From NCBI RefSeq assembly GCF_032399705.1, contig NZ_CP135922.1, positions 5,580,001 to 5,644,000 on the forward strand: a stretch of DNA of 64,000 nucleotides, in the 5' to 3' direction. This document shows positions 45,136 through 53,389 of this stretch, one piece after another; the stretch's first letter is position 1, and each line of letters opens with the position of its first letter. Source of the stretch: Paenibacillus sp. BIC5C1. GTDB taxonomy: Bacteria > Bacillota > Bacilli > Paenibacillales > Paenibacillaceae. The notes beneath the pieces are model-generated. The model was given only the letters and a program-made list of their open reading frames with translations, searched no databases and had not been told where the DNA came from. The translations under genes were made by a program, and so were the position numbers.

Positions 45136-46452
45136 TTGCAACGTGAAATTCAGGTTAATCAAAAAATGCCGCTTGGCTCAGGCTCACTGTTGAGTCTCCA
45201 GCATTTGTTCGCCATGTTTGGCAGCACGGTACTTGTGCCGAATCTGTTCGGTGTCGATCCAAGTATGATCTTGCTTATGAACGGAATTGGAACATTGCTG
45301 TACATACTCATGTGTAAAGGAAAGATTCCGGCCTATCTGGGGTCAAGCTTTGCTTTTATCGCACCTGTTTCTTCCGTGTTAATAGCACACCCTGATAACG
45401 GATACTCCATGGCACTTGGAGCGTTCATTGTAACGGGCGTTATTTTCTGCATTGTGGCTCTTATCATCAAGTATGCGGGAACAGGCTGGATTAACGTGGT
45501 ATTCCCACCAGCGGTTATGGGTGCTATTGTTGCCCTAATCGGTCTCGAGCTTGTCCCTGTAGCAGCCGGAATGGCTGGGCTGATCAATTCAAACCCTGCT
45601 GAGAACCCAGACTGGGTACCTCAAGCCAAACCAATTATTTTAGCCATGGTTACTCTTGGTATCACTGTTATTGGTGCAGTAACCTTCCGTGGGTTCCCCA
45701 AGATCATTCACATTCTAATCGGGATTGTATCCGGTTACGTGCTTGGATACTTTATGGGTGAGGTAAAAACCGGGAATATAGCGAACGCTGACTTTATCTC
45801 GCTGCCTACTGTAACGACACCGACATTTGACTGGTCTGTCATCTTTACCATTTTGCCTGTCGCCCTTGTTGTCATTGTTGAACACATCGGACATCTGCTT
45901 GTAACGAGCAGCATTGTGGGCAAAGATCTGTCCAAGGACCCAGGTCTGCATCGCTCCCTGCTTGGGAACGGCGTTTCAACTATTCTTTCCGGTTTTGTAG
46001 GATCCACACCGAATACAACTTATGGTGAGAATATTGGTGTTATGGCTCTGACACGGGTTTACTCGACGTATGTTATTGGCGGCGCTGCCGTTATCGCGAT
46101 CGTGCTTTCGTTCTCAGGTACGTTCTCGGCACTTATAGCTAACATTCCCGTTCCAGTTATGGGTGGTGTGTCTTTGCTTCTGTTCGGAGTAATTGCGGCA
46201 TCCGGTTTGCGTATTCTGGTCGAACAGAAAGTGGATTTTGCCAAACCTACCAACTTGTTGCTAACTACCCTTGTACTCGTCATCGGACTCAGTGGTACTG
46301 AGATCACATTTTATGGTATTCATCTCAAGGGAATGGCTCTGGCAACCATCGTCGGAATTCTGCTGAGCTTGTTGTTTAAATTATTTGAAGTACTGGGTTG
46401 GTCGAATGATCAAACGGAGAAACAGCCTTTAACCGAGAAAACTCCGGATTGA
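45136..46452 (+). CDS. uraA: Uracil/xanthine permease (NCS2 family)
   Basis: The 438-residue membrane protein has about 12-14 helices and belongs to the UraA/PyrP branch of NCS2, which imports uracil or xanthine with protons. Marks: QHLFAMFGSTVLVPNLFG, GSSFAFIAPVSSV, PPAVMGAIVALIGLELVP, VEHIGHLLVTSSIVG (the transport-site Glu and His) and TPNTTYGENIGVMALTRVYS. The start is TTG 45136: AAAAAGGAG lies 11 bases upstream and the sigma-A promoter ends at 45094; an in-frame GTG at 45106 would leave no room for a site. The convergent apt gene shares the terminator. Whether uracil or a purine is the substrate is open. Confidence 0.9.
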   Translation: MQREIQVNQKMPLGSGSLLSLQHLFAMFGSTVLVPNLFGVDPSMILLMNGIGTLLYILMCKGKIPAYLGSSFAFIAPVSSVLIAHPDNGYSMALGAFIVTGVIFCIVALIIKYAGTGWINVVFPPAVMGAIVALIGLELVPVAAGMAGLINSNPAENPDWVPQAKPIILAMVTLGITVIGAVTFRGFPKIIHILIGIVSGYVLGYFMGEVKTGNIANADFISLPTVTTPTFDWSVIFTILPVALVVIVEHIGHLLVTSSIVGKDLSKDPGLHRSLLGNGVSTILSGFVGSTPNTTYGENIGVMALTRVYSTYVIGGAAVIAIVLSFSGTFSALIANIPVPVMGGVSLLLFGVIAASGLRILVEQKVDFAKPTNLLLTTLVLVIGLSGTEITFYGIHLKGMALATIVGILLSLLFKLFEVLGWSNDQTEKQPLTEKTPD

Positions 46453-46518
46453 TTTCTTGCCGACTAATTTTGAACGAACAATGTTTATTCATTCTTCATC
46501 TTATACATCGTACAATGC

Positions 46519-46566
46519 AAAAAGCCTGCTCTCTAACCTTAACGGGTTGAGGGACAGGCTTTTTTT
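46519..46566. terminator. Bidirectional terminator between the permease gene and apt
   Basis: AAAAAGCCTG and CAGGCTTTTTTT pair, with an inner AACC-TTAAC-GGTT arm. T-runs are present in both directions between convergent stops. Confidence 0.85.
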
Positions 46567-46648
46567 GTAAATAGTTAATGCTGTATATTATTTCCCGGGA
46601 AACGGGAGATCCAGTTCACGTGATTTAACAGCAATAAATGCCAGAATT

Positions 46649-47161
46649 CTAGTAGTTCATCAATGTAAATACATCAATCCCCGGCAATTTTGCACGTCCA
46701 TTCAGATCAGACAGCTCAATCAGGAATGCTGCACCTACAATCTTGCCACCCAATTGTTCAATCAGGTTAATGGAGGTAGCAATAGTTCCGCCTGTCGCCA
46801 GCAGATCATCCGCAATCAGGACATTTTGTCCTTTTTCGATCGCATCTGTATGCATAGCAAGCGTATCTTTGCCATATTCAAGATCATAACCGACTTCGAT
46901 CGTCTCTCCAGGCAATTTTCCACTTTTACGGATCGGAGCAAAACCGACACCCAGAGCGTACGCCAGAGGAGCGCCCACAACGAATCCACGTGCTTCAGGT
47001 CCAGCAATAACGTCAATTTTGAGATCCGAAACCATTACTTTCAGCTCATTGATCGCCTTGCGGTACATTTCTCCATCCTTCAACAATGTCGTAATGTCTT
47101 TGAAGCTGATTCCCGGTTGTGGAAAGTCAGGAATGACACGAATATAATCTTTAAAATCCAA
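46649..47161 (-). CDS. apt: Adenine phosphoribosyltransferase
   Basis: The 170-residue enzyme salvages adenine with PRPP to AMP in the cytoplasm. It starts with the family-typical IRVIPDFPQPGISFKDITTL; the PRPP loop is VLIADDLLATGGT (about 113-125), and the flexible catalytic loop region is RKSGKLPGETIEVGYDLEYG. The ATG at 47161 follows AGGAGGAG by 10 bases. It lies 36 bases after recJ, as in B. subtilis where recJ-apt-relA are adjacent; here the uracil-type permease gene has come between apt and relA on the other strand. Confidence 0.97.
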   Translation of the reverse strand: MDFKDYIRVIPDFPQPGISFKDITTLLKDGEMYRKAINELKVMVSDLKIDVIAGPEARGFVVGAPLAYALGVGFAPIRKSGKLPGETIEVGYDLEYGKDTLAMHTDAIEKGQNVLIADDLLATGGTIATSINLIEQLGGKIVGAAFLIELSDLNGRAKLPGIDVFTLMNY

Positions 47162-47198
47162 AATAATCTCCTCCTAAAATAAATAGCACAACTTCTAT

Positions 47199-49607
47199 CT
47201 AAGATACGCCCTTCATCCGGGATATCATCCATTGTGTCAGTTGAGGGGTCGATGCATCCAGCATCACCTGCTCTGTCTCGGCCATGCTCTCCAGCGCCTG
47301 ATATTGACGCGAAGCGGTTAGCTCACGCTTGGGTGGGTTATCCACAAACACAATCTTTCCAGCTTCTCGGGTTATGAACGATAACTCCTCAAAAACATCC
47401 AACATCATGGTAATCATGCGCGGCGAGCAGCCACACTGACGACTGAGCACAGGAGTGATCTCTTGTTCCTCCACGGGTTCAGCTCTCCATTTGGACACCA
47501 GCATATAAATACGCTTGAAGAGTTCTCTGGAAGGCATCTGAAGGCGATCTCGGCGGTTGCCTGATCCGTGCAGAAGGATGATATTCTCGGCTCCGCTGAA
47601 TAAAGCCAGCATTGCATCAAGTTGTTCCGGGGTTTCCGGCGTATCAAACACAAATAACGTCCGGACCTGTTCCTGCCCATAATGCTGCGCGGCAGCATTG
47701 CACGGAAACAAACCGACCTTTCTATCATATACCCAAAGGCACGGTTCATACAATGAATTTCCCTCGGAAACATTCGTTTCTTTCCGAACGATGGCACCAA
47801 TTGAGCCTGACTTGTATCGCAAATGTATTTCAAGCGAACTCAAGAACTGCTTCATCGCGTTCAGAGGCTCCGTACTACCTCGCAAATCAAAAACTTGCGC
47901 ATGTGGAACCTGGATGTCCTGCAGCATTAATTGTGGTTTCCTCATCCCGTTCCACTCATTTACGGACAATTCGCCCATAACATCAATGATGGAGCCTGGC
48001 GGCAGAAATTCAGCTAATGCTCCTTTGCCAAAGGCTACCGTCTCCAATTGCTGACCATCCTGTTCCAGAACCAATTTAAGATGACGTTTTTCCCGTCCCA
48101 TCGTTCGTGTTTCTTTTACAGTCACACTGCGCAATACAAAACGTGGAGATGGATTACTCATGCCAAACGGCTGGAGCCTGTCGATCTCTTGAATGACCTG
48201 CAATGGCACATCACTGATTCTGCATTCGTCATCTGCAAGACGATGGGGTACAAAGTCCTCCTCCGTCAACACGGATGCCGCAAACTCATTCAGTCCGGCT
48301 TCCAGATCTTTAAGTTGATCCCGATGAAGGCTCATGCCTGCTGCAGCTGGATGACCACCATAATGGTCCATCGTGTGTTTGCAAGCAGTTAATGCCTCAT
48401 AGATGTCCAGCCCCTCTATGGAGCGTGCTGAGCCTTTACAAGCGCCACTCTCCTGGTCAATGCCCAGGATAAGTGTTGGCCGATAATACCGTTCAAGTAA
48501 TTTGGAAGCAACAATACCTACAACGCCAACATTCCAGCCTTCTCCCGCTAAAACGATGACGTCCGGCAATGCTCCGGAATTAAGCTGGATTTTCTGTTCC
48601 AACTGAGCTGTCGCTTCCAGAAGTATGCCCTCAACAACCTGTTGCCTTTCACGATTCAGCAAGTCCAGTTGGCCTGCCAAAGTGTGTGCCTCATCCAGAT
48701 CCTCGGTTGTAAGCAGCGATACGGCTCGCCCAGCATGATCCAGACGTCCGCTTGCATTAATACGCGGAGCCATTGCAAAGGCAATATTGATTGAGGTGAC
48801 CTGAGTTTGATCTACGCCACTAATTTCTAGCAGAGCACTTACACCAGGCAGACGTGTCCCTCGCATGGACTCAACACCATAACTGACGATAACCCGGTTC
48901 TCGCCTTCCAAAGGCATCAAATCCGCAACCGTACCAATAGCGGCAATTTCCATCCATTCTCCAGGCACTTCTCCGATCAATGCCTGAGCCAGCTTCAATG
49001 CTACACCCGCACCTGCTAACCCTTTAAATGGGTACGGACAGTCCGGGAGTTTGGGATTAATGAGCGTATAAGCCTTAGGCAAAACTTCAGGTGGTTCATG
49101 GTGATCCGTCACAATGACTTCCATTCCCAGTGTTGCAGCATAAGCAATCTGCTCTACCGCACTGATTCCGGTATCTACCGTAATCACCAGCGTGACTCCT
49201 TGTTGATGAGCCCAATCCAAGGCATGATTGTGTAACCCGTAACCTTCATTGGAACGATGAGGGATATAGATATCATAAGAAGCACCAAGATAACGCATCA
49301 GATGGATCATCAGGGATGTACTGGATACACCGTCCGCGTCGTAGTCCCCATATATTAAAATATGTTCTTCACGCTCAATAGCCAGCTGGATTCGGGGCAC
49401 AGCTTCTTTCATGCCTAGAAGGAGATAAGGATCATGCATCTGATTAAGATCAGGATGCAGAAATTGTTCTGCCTCTGATTCATTATAAACCCCGCGACTG
49501 ACCAGCAAACGTCCAACAAGTGATGAAACGGAAAGCGCCTGCGAGAGTCCCGCAGCCGCCTCCAAATCGATATTCGGTGTGTTCCACCGGTATTGCGAAT
49601 AAAGCAA
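47199..49607 (-). CDS. recJ: Single-stranded-DNA-specific exonuclease RecJ
   Basis: The 802-residue 5'-3' exonuclease works in recombination and mismatch repair. The DHH phosphoesterase part has ILIYGDYDADGVSSTS and VIVTDHHEPPEVLPKAY; DHHA1 contains GHPAAAGMSLHRDQL; an OB-fold follows (about 455-560), and there is a C-terminal extension of about 230 residues of the kind seen in Bacillus RecJ. The start is TTG 49607, with AAAGGAG 8 bases upstream and no ATG nearby. The CDF gene stop is 39 bases before it. Confidence 0.95.
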   Translation of the reverse strand: MLYSQYRWNTPNIDLEAAAGLSQALSVSSLVGRLLVSRGVYNESEAEQFLHPDLNQMHDPYLLLGMKEAVPRIQLAIEREEHILIYGDYDADGVSSTSLMIHLMRYLGASYDIYIPHRSNEGYGLHNHALDWAHQQGVTLVITVDTGISAVEQIAYAATLGMEVIVTDHHEPPEVLPKAYTLINPKLPDCPYPFKGLAGAGVALKLAQALIGEVPGEWMEIAAIGTVADLMPLEGENRVIVSYGVESMRGTRLPGVSALLEISGVDQTQVTSINIAFAMAPRINASGRLDHAGRAVSLLTTEDLDEAHTLAGQLDLLNRERQQVVEGILLEATAQLEQKIQLNSGALPDVIVLAGEGWNVGVVGIVASKLLERYYRPTLILGIDQESGACKGSARSIEGLDIYEALTACKHTMDHYGGHPAAAGMSLHRDQLKDLEAGLNEFAASVLTEEDFVPHRLADDECRISDVPLQVIQEIDRLQPFGMSNPSPRFVLRSVTVKETRTMGREKRHLKLVLEQDGQQLETVAFGKGALAEFLPPGSIIDVMGELSVNEWNGMRKPQLMLQDIQVPHAQVFDLRGSTEPLNAMKQFLSSLEIHLRYKSGSIGAIVRKETNVSEGNSLYEPCLWVYDRKVGLFPCNAAAQHYGQEQVRTLFVFDTPETPEQLDAMLALFSGAENIILLHGSGNRRDRLQMPSRELFKRIYMLVSKWRAEPVEEQEITPVLSRQCGCSPRMITMMLDVFEELSFITREAGKIVFVDNPPKRELTASRQYQALESMAETEQVMLDASTPQLTQWMISRMKGVS

Positions 49608-49646
49608 TGATAACGCTCCTTTCCTGATCTACTGGACCAAGCTTCA

Positions 49647-50612
49647 TTATTGAATTAATGTCGCTTCAGGATCTGGCAGTTCATGATTGGATTTATAAGG
49701 ATATCCAGGATCATAAGGTACAGCCTGGATCTGTACTTCTTTCACATGACTGAAACGAGTTAAGAGAAGTGTCTTCGCCCGGTTCGCAATCTCTTGTGCC
49801 TCGAGCACGGAAATTCTAGGGTTCACACTAATGACCAGTTCAATCGTAACATCATGTTCCTGTTCACGTGCTACCAGATGTTCAATCGTAATAATGCCAT
49901 ATACACGCTGCACCGTCTCTTTGAAGTCAAGCGCTTCTTCCTGTTCCAATTCCTGAACAAGTGAACCATATACGGTATCCACAATCATTCTGTAGCCTTT
50001 GTGAAGCACAAAACAGGAAGCTATCAATGCAGCTGCGGGATCCATGTATCGAAGAATACTCCAACCCATTGTTTCTCCTGTCATGGAACCTACAATACCG
50101 ACCAAGACAATAAGTGAACAGTAGAGTGCCCGACGATGTTGCTGTGCATAAGCTAGAGCCTGCGATTGATTTCGTTTACGGAAATAACGGTATTGATATT
50201 GAAAGATTGCTTCTTTCACAGCCAATGCTGCAAAAGCTACCACAAGGGCATGGGTATACTTTTCTAGCGATTCTGGTTCATCTCCAGACAGACTCCCTAA
50301 AGCGGAGATGGCGATTTGCAGGCCACCCATGAGAATGAGCACAGATAATAATACCGAAATTCCAGGTCTCGCGATACGTGAATGTTCCTTTGACCGCTCC
50401 CTACGAGCCTTTTTTTTGGTTTGTACAGACTTCGAGGGAAAGAGGCCGGACAATGAAGAAGCAGCTTCTGAAGCAGAGTGCAGGCCGTCTGCAAGCAGCG
50501 ATTTGCTGTTTGCCATATAACCGAACCCAGCCTTGATTACTGCAAGTGTCAAATTCCCGGCGATCCCGCTCCACGTGGCAGCGTGAACAGAAGGGAAACG
50601 TTCTCTGGTCAT
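49647..50612 (-). CDS. Cation diffusion facilitator family protein with altered metal-site residues
   Basis: The 321-residue protein has about six helices and a C-terminal cytoplasmic domain (VQRVYGIITIEHLVAREQ onward) like CDF zinc/manganese/iron exporters. TM2 carries ADGLHSASEAASS, where the usual metal Asp four residues after His is Glu (H45/E49). The TM5 motif, usually H-x3-D as in HHRSDALSS, reads QQHRRALYCS, so the aligned His and Asp are Gln157 and Arg161. A charged loop KSVQTKKKARRERSKEHSR lies between TM2 and TM3. Transport of the common divalent metals is therefore doubtful. ATG 50612 has AAGGGGGG 7 bases upstream. It sits between secF and recJ. Confidence 0.8.
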   Translation of the reverse strand: MTRERFPSVHAATWSGIAGNLTLAVIKAGFGYMANSKSLLADGLHSASEAASSLSGLFPSKSVQTKKKARRERSKEHSRIARPGISVLLSVLILMGGLQIAISALGSLSGDEPESLEKYTHALVVAFAALAVKEAIFQYQYRYFRKRNQSQALAYAQQHRRALYCSLIVLVGIVGSMTGETMGWSILRYMDPAAALIASCFVLHKGYRMIVDTVYGSLVQELEQEEALDFKETVQRVYGIITIEHLVAREQEHDVTIELVISVNPRISVLEAQEIANRAKTLLLTRFSHVKEVQIQAVPYDPGYPYKSNHELPDPEATLIQ

Positions 50613-50647
50613 GGCGATGCCCCCCCTTAATACTCTACCTAAAGTTG

Positions 50648-50672
50648 CAAAACCGCGCCTGGCAGACGCGGC
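50648..50672 (-). terminator. Terminator after secF
   Basis: On the minus strand CCGCGTC-TGCCA-GGCGCGG forms a 7-bp GC-rich stem (one G-U) followed by TTTTG, 16 bases after the secF stop and 36 bases before the CDF gene. Confidence 0.65.
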
Positions 50673-50687
50673 TTCACAATACAATGT

Positions 50688-51596
50688 TTAGTTGGATGCT
50701 TTAACAGCTGCTTTAGGTTTCTCTGTTTGTTTACCTTTGAGCGCCAGCCACAATGGAGCGGCGATATAGATCGAAGAATATGCACCGAACAATGTTCCGA
50801 TTACCATAGCAAGTGAGAACATGCGAATGGATTCTCCACCAAAAATAAACAAGCAGAGCGAAGCGACAAACACGGTGAATGTTGTATTCAGGGAACGTGT
50901 CATCGTTTGCGCCAAACTGCGGTTGACTACTTCACGCAAATCGGCTTTCGAAGTCTTTTTAGCAAAACGCATATTCTCACGAATCCGGTCGAAGATAACG
51001 ATTGTATCATTGATCGAGAATCCGACAATGGTCAGTACAGCCGTAATGAAGGTCAGATTCACTTCCAATCGGAAGATCGAGAACACACTAATCACTACAA
51101 AGGCATCATGGAAGAGCGCAATTACAGCAGCCAATCCAAACCGCCATTCAAATCGGATCGCTACATAGATCATAATCCCGATACTAGCGATGAGAACCGC
51201 GTATATGGCATTACGTTCAAGTTCTTTAGCCATTTCCGGGTCAACCGTGTTGACTTCATAAGAAGCGGTTGAGTCCAGCTTGGTGAACTCTTGCTTAAAC
51301 TTGCTTTCCTGATTTTCATCCAGTACGTTCGAGAAACGAACGTTAACCCGATCAGCACCAGGTGTAATATGAACATCCTTGGTGTCAACACCTAGGTCAC
51401 TAACAATGGGCTTGATTTGTTCGGTTGTGATCGCCTTGGATACCGTAATGTCCACGTTAGAACCCGAACGAAAATCTACCGCATAATTCAATCCCAGAGC
51501 CAAAATACTAACGATACCTGCAATCGTCAAAATGATGGAAAAGGCATAGGCAATTTTACTGCCTTTAACATAATCAAAATTCCAATTAAAGCGCAC
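50688..51596 (-). CDS. secF: Protein translocase subunit SecF
   Basis: The roughly 302-residue membrane protein has six helices with a periplasmic-type (extracytoplasmic) P1 loop after TM1. Family segments are LGLNYAVDFRSGSNVDI, VGFSINDTIVIFDRIRENMR and SLNTTFTVFVASLCLFIFGG. With SecD it uses proton motive force to help pull secreted proteins through SecYEG. The start is probably GTG 51596 (AAGGAG 10 bases upstream); the GTG three codons before touches that site. It overlaps the secD stop by 11 bases, so translation is coupled. Confidence 0.95.
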   Translation of the reverse strand: MRFNWNFDYVKGSKIAYAFSIILTIAGIVSILALGLNYAVDFRSGSNVDITVSKAITTEQIKPIVSDLGVDTKDVHITPGADRVNVRFSNVLDENQESKFKQEFTKLDSTASYEVNTVDPEMAKELERNAIYAVLIASIGIMIYVAIRFEWRFGLAAVIALFHDAFVVISVFSIFRLEVNLTFITAVLTIVGFSINDTIVIFDRIRENMRFAKKTSKADLREVVNRSLAQTMTRSLNTTFTVFVASLCLFIFGGESIRMFSLAMVIGTLFGAYSSIYIAAPLWLALKGKQTEKPKAAVKASN

Positions 51597-52836
51597 GAAT
51601 TTCACTCTCCTTCACTCCGAAGTACTTAGGCTTCTTCAATACGTTAGCCCGCACAAGCAGGGTCAACAGGAAGCGGGAGAAGAAAATATTCGTGATAATA
51701 CTGGTCACGATGTCAAAAATCAATACGAGGGCGAAACCTTTAACCGCACCAGTACCCATGAAGAACATAACAGATGCAGCAATAATAGTTGTAATGTTGG
51801 AGTCGATAATTGTACGGAATGAACTTTTACCTCCAGCTCTTACCGAAGACAAAATCGACTTGCCACTGCGCATTTCTTCCTTGATCCGCTCGTACGTGAT
51901 GATGTTGGCATCCACGGCCATCCCTATACCCAGGATAAATGCCGCAATCCCCGGAAGGGTAAGTACGAATTCTCCCATATAGAAGATAGCGAGTACCAGC
52001 CACGTATGTGTAATCAGCGCAAAGCTCGCAATAATCCCGGGAATACGGTACAGACCAATCATGAACACCAGAATAATCACGGAACCAATTAATCCCGCTT
52101 TAATCGTCTGGTCCAGAGATAGTTTACCAAGCGTTGCACCAACGCTTTGAGAATACTTCTCTGTCAGTTTCAACGGCAACGCGCCCAAATTAATGGTATC
52201 ACGAAGTTGATTGGCTTCCTCACGTGAGTAGTTACCCGTGATCTGTGCAGAGCCATCACTCAGCTGCTGCTGCACGGTTGGTGCAGATAACAGTTGATCA
52301 TCCAAATAGATTGCCAATGGTTGTCCAATCAAACGTTTGGTGATTTCAGCAAACTTCGCTTTGTCCTTAACCTTGATGTCGATCATCGGTGCGTTCAACT
52401 GGCTGAATACCACTTTGGCACCATTCTCCACGAACTCATTTCCCCGAAGCTCGATTTTGGTGTATTCGCCTTCTTTGTCATTCTCTGCTTTACTGCGGAA
52501 GGTCATGACAGCAGGTTCTTTCATTTTGGCTCTGACTTCAGCCTCGTCGGTCACCCCGGCCAGCTTCAAACGGATCCGGTTCGTTCCTTCAGTTGTTACT
52601 TCCGGCTCGCTTGTTCCGAGCGCATTGGCACGGCTCTCCAGACTTTTTGCTGTTTGCACCAAAGATGCTTTGGTGACTTGTTGTCCTTGTTCCAGCGGCT
52701 CTGCTTCATATAAGATCTCGTAGCCTCCTTTTAAATCGAGGCCCAAGCGTATATTTTTGAGCAGCCCTGGACTTGTGCCCAACATTACTCCTGCGGTCAC
52801 AAGTACGACCAAAATGAAACTGACGATTCTTTTCAT
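51586..52836 (-). CDS. secD: Protein translocase subunit SecD
   Basis: The 416-residue membrane protein has TM1, a P1 head/base region (about 30-240, starting LGLDLKGGYEILYEAEP) and five C-terminal helices with AAFILGIGMAVDANIITYERIKE (quoted region about residues 295-318) containing the proton-path Asp. B. subtilis has one fused SecDF; here the two are separate overlapping genes. ATG 52836 has AGGAAC 4 bases upstream and fits the family start (MKRIVSFILVVLV). A terminator lies between comN and secD, so secD likely has its own promoter. Confidence 0.95.
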   Translation of the reverse strand: MKRIVSFILVVLVTAGVMLGTSPGLLKNIRLGLDLKGGYEILYEAEPLEQGQQVTKASLVQTAKSLESRANALGTSEPEVTTEGTNRIRLKLAGVTDEAEVRAKMKEPAVMTFRSKAENDKEGEYTKIELRGNEFVENGAKVVFSQLNAPMIDIKVKDKAKFAEITKRLIGQPLAIYLDDQLLSAPTVQQQLSDGSAQITGNYSREEANQLRDTINLGALPLKLTEKYSQSVGATLGKLSLDQTIKAGLIGSVIILVFMIGLYRIPGIIASFALITHTWLVLAIFYMGEFVLTLPGIAAFILGIGMAVDANIITYERIKEEMRSGKSILSSVRAGGKSSFRTIIDSNITTIIAASVMFFMGTGAVKGFALVLIFDIVTSIITNIFFSRFLLTLLVRANVLKKPKYFGVKESEIRAL

Positions 52837-52908
52837 GCCGTTCCTAGATCCCCTTTCGTTCTCAATATTCCCATTATAGCGATGCCGTAAAAAGCAGTCA
52901 ATTTCCAA

Positions 52909-52940
52909 CAAAAAAGATCCCTTTCGCTAGAAAGAGGACC
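52909..52940 (-). terminator. Terminator overlapping the comN stop
   Basis: On the minus strand GGTCCTCTTTC-TAGC-GAAAGGGATC folds with one bulge and one G-U pair and is followed by six Ts. The loop TAGC contains the comN stop codon, so ribosomes ending comN translation would cover the stem. Confidence 0.75.
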
Positions 52941-53175
52941 CCCGGTATGCAGACACGGTCATAAAGTTCATAAAGCTTGTTGCTTTCAGTGACAATATGT
53001 CGTTCACCAGTTGGTGAAGCGGTGGAATGCCCTGCTTTTCATATTTATGACTGATGCAATTCCAGACATCTTTGCTGGTGACATATTCGTAACCGACAAG
53101 CCTTAGTTCCTCTGCTTTGCTGCGGCAGAGCATCTCTATAGACTGTTCCAACTCCACATCATTCATTTCTTCCAA
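52927..53175 (-). CDS. comN: Post-transcriptional regulator ComN (YrzD) family protein
   Basis: The 82-residue protein matches the ComN/Post_transc_reg family by position (between secDF and spoVB, as yrzD in B. subtilis) and by sequence type: IEMLCRSKAEELRLVGYEYV and DVWNCISHKYEKQGIPPLHQ. In B. subtilis ComN controls comE mRNA localisation or expression. The start is TTG 53175, seven bases after GGGAGG; an ATG six codons upstream overlaps this site. The tail TSFMNFMTVSAYRGSSF looks variable and the stop sits inside a terminator loop. Confidence 0.82.
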   Translation of the reverse strand: MEEMNDVELEQSIEMLCRSKAEELRLVGYEYVTSKDVWNCISHKYEKQGIPPLHQLVNDILSLKATSFMNFMTVSAYRGSSF

Positions 53176-53295
53176 CGGGGAGCCTCCCTTCATACATCCA
53201 AGCCTTTATGCGGCATCAATATTACAACATTCGACTTTACCCGATCATATTCCTTCTTGCTGGTGATGGATCTTTTTGTTAATCGTGTCCAAGTT

Positions 53296-53326
53296 GTCAT
53301 GAGAAGATATTGGACTGGCATAGGAT
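53296..53326 (+). promoter_or_regulatory. Candidate sigma-E promoter of spoVB
   Basis: GTCATGAG (like the sigma-E -35 GTCATATT), a 15-base spacer, and CATAGGAT (like CATACAAT), 63 bases before the spoVB start. In B. subtilis spoVB is a mother-cell sigma-E gene, which supports the reading. Confidence 0.4.
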
Positions 53327-53389
53327 GAAGAACGACGGCTTTGTCCCGTTTATGAATATCTGTACTCCAACCGGGAAAGAGGGGTAGTC

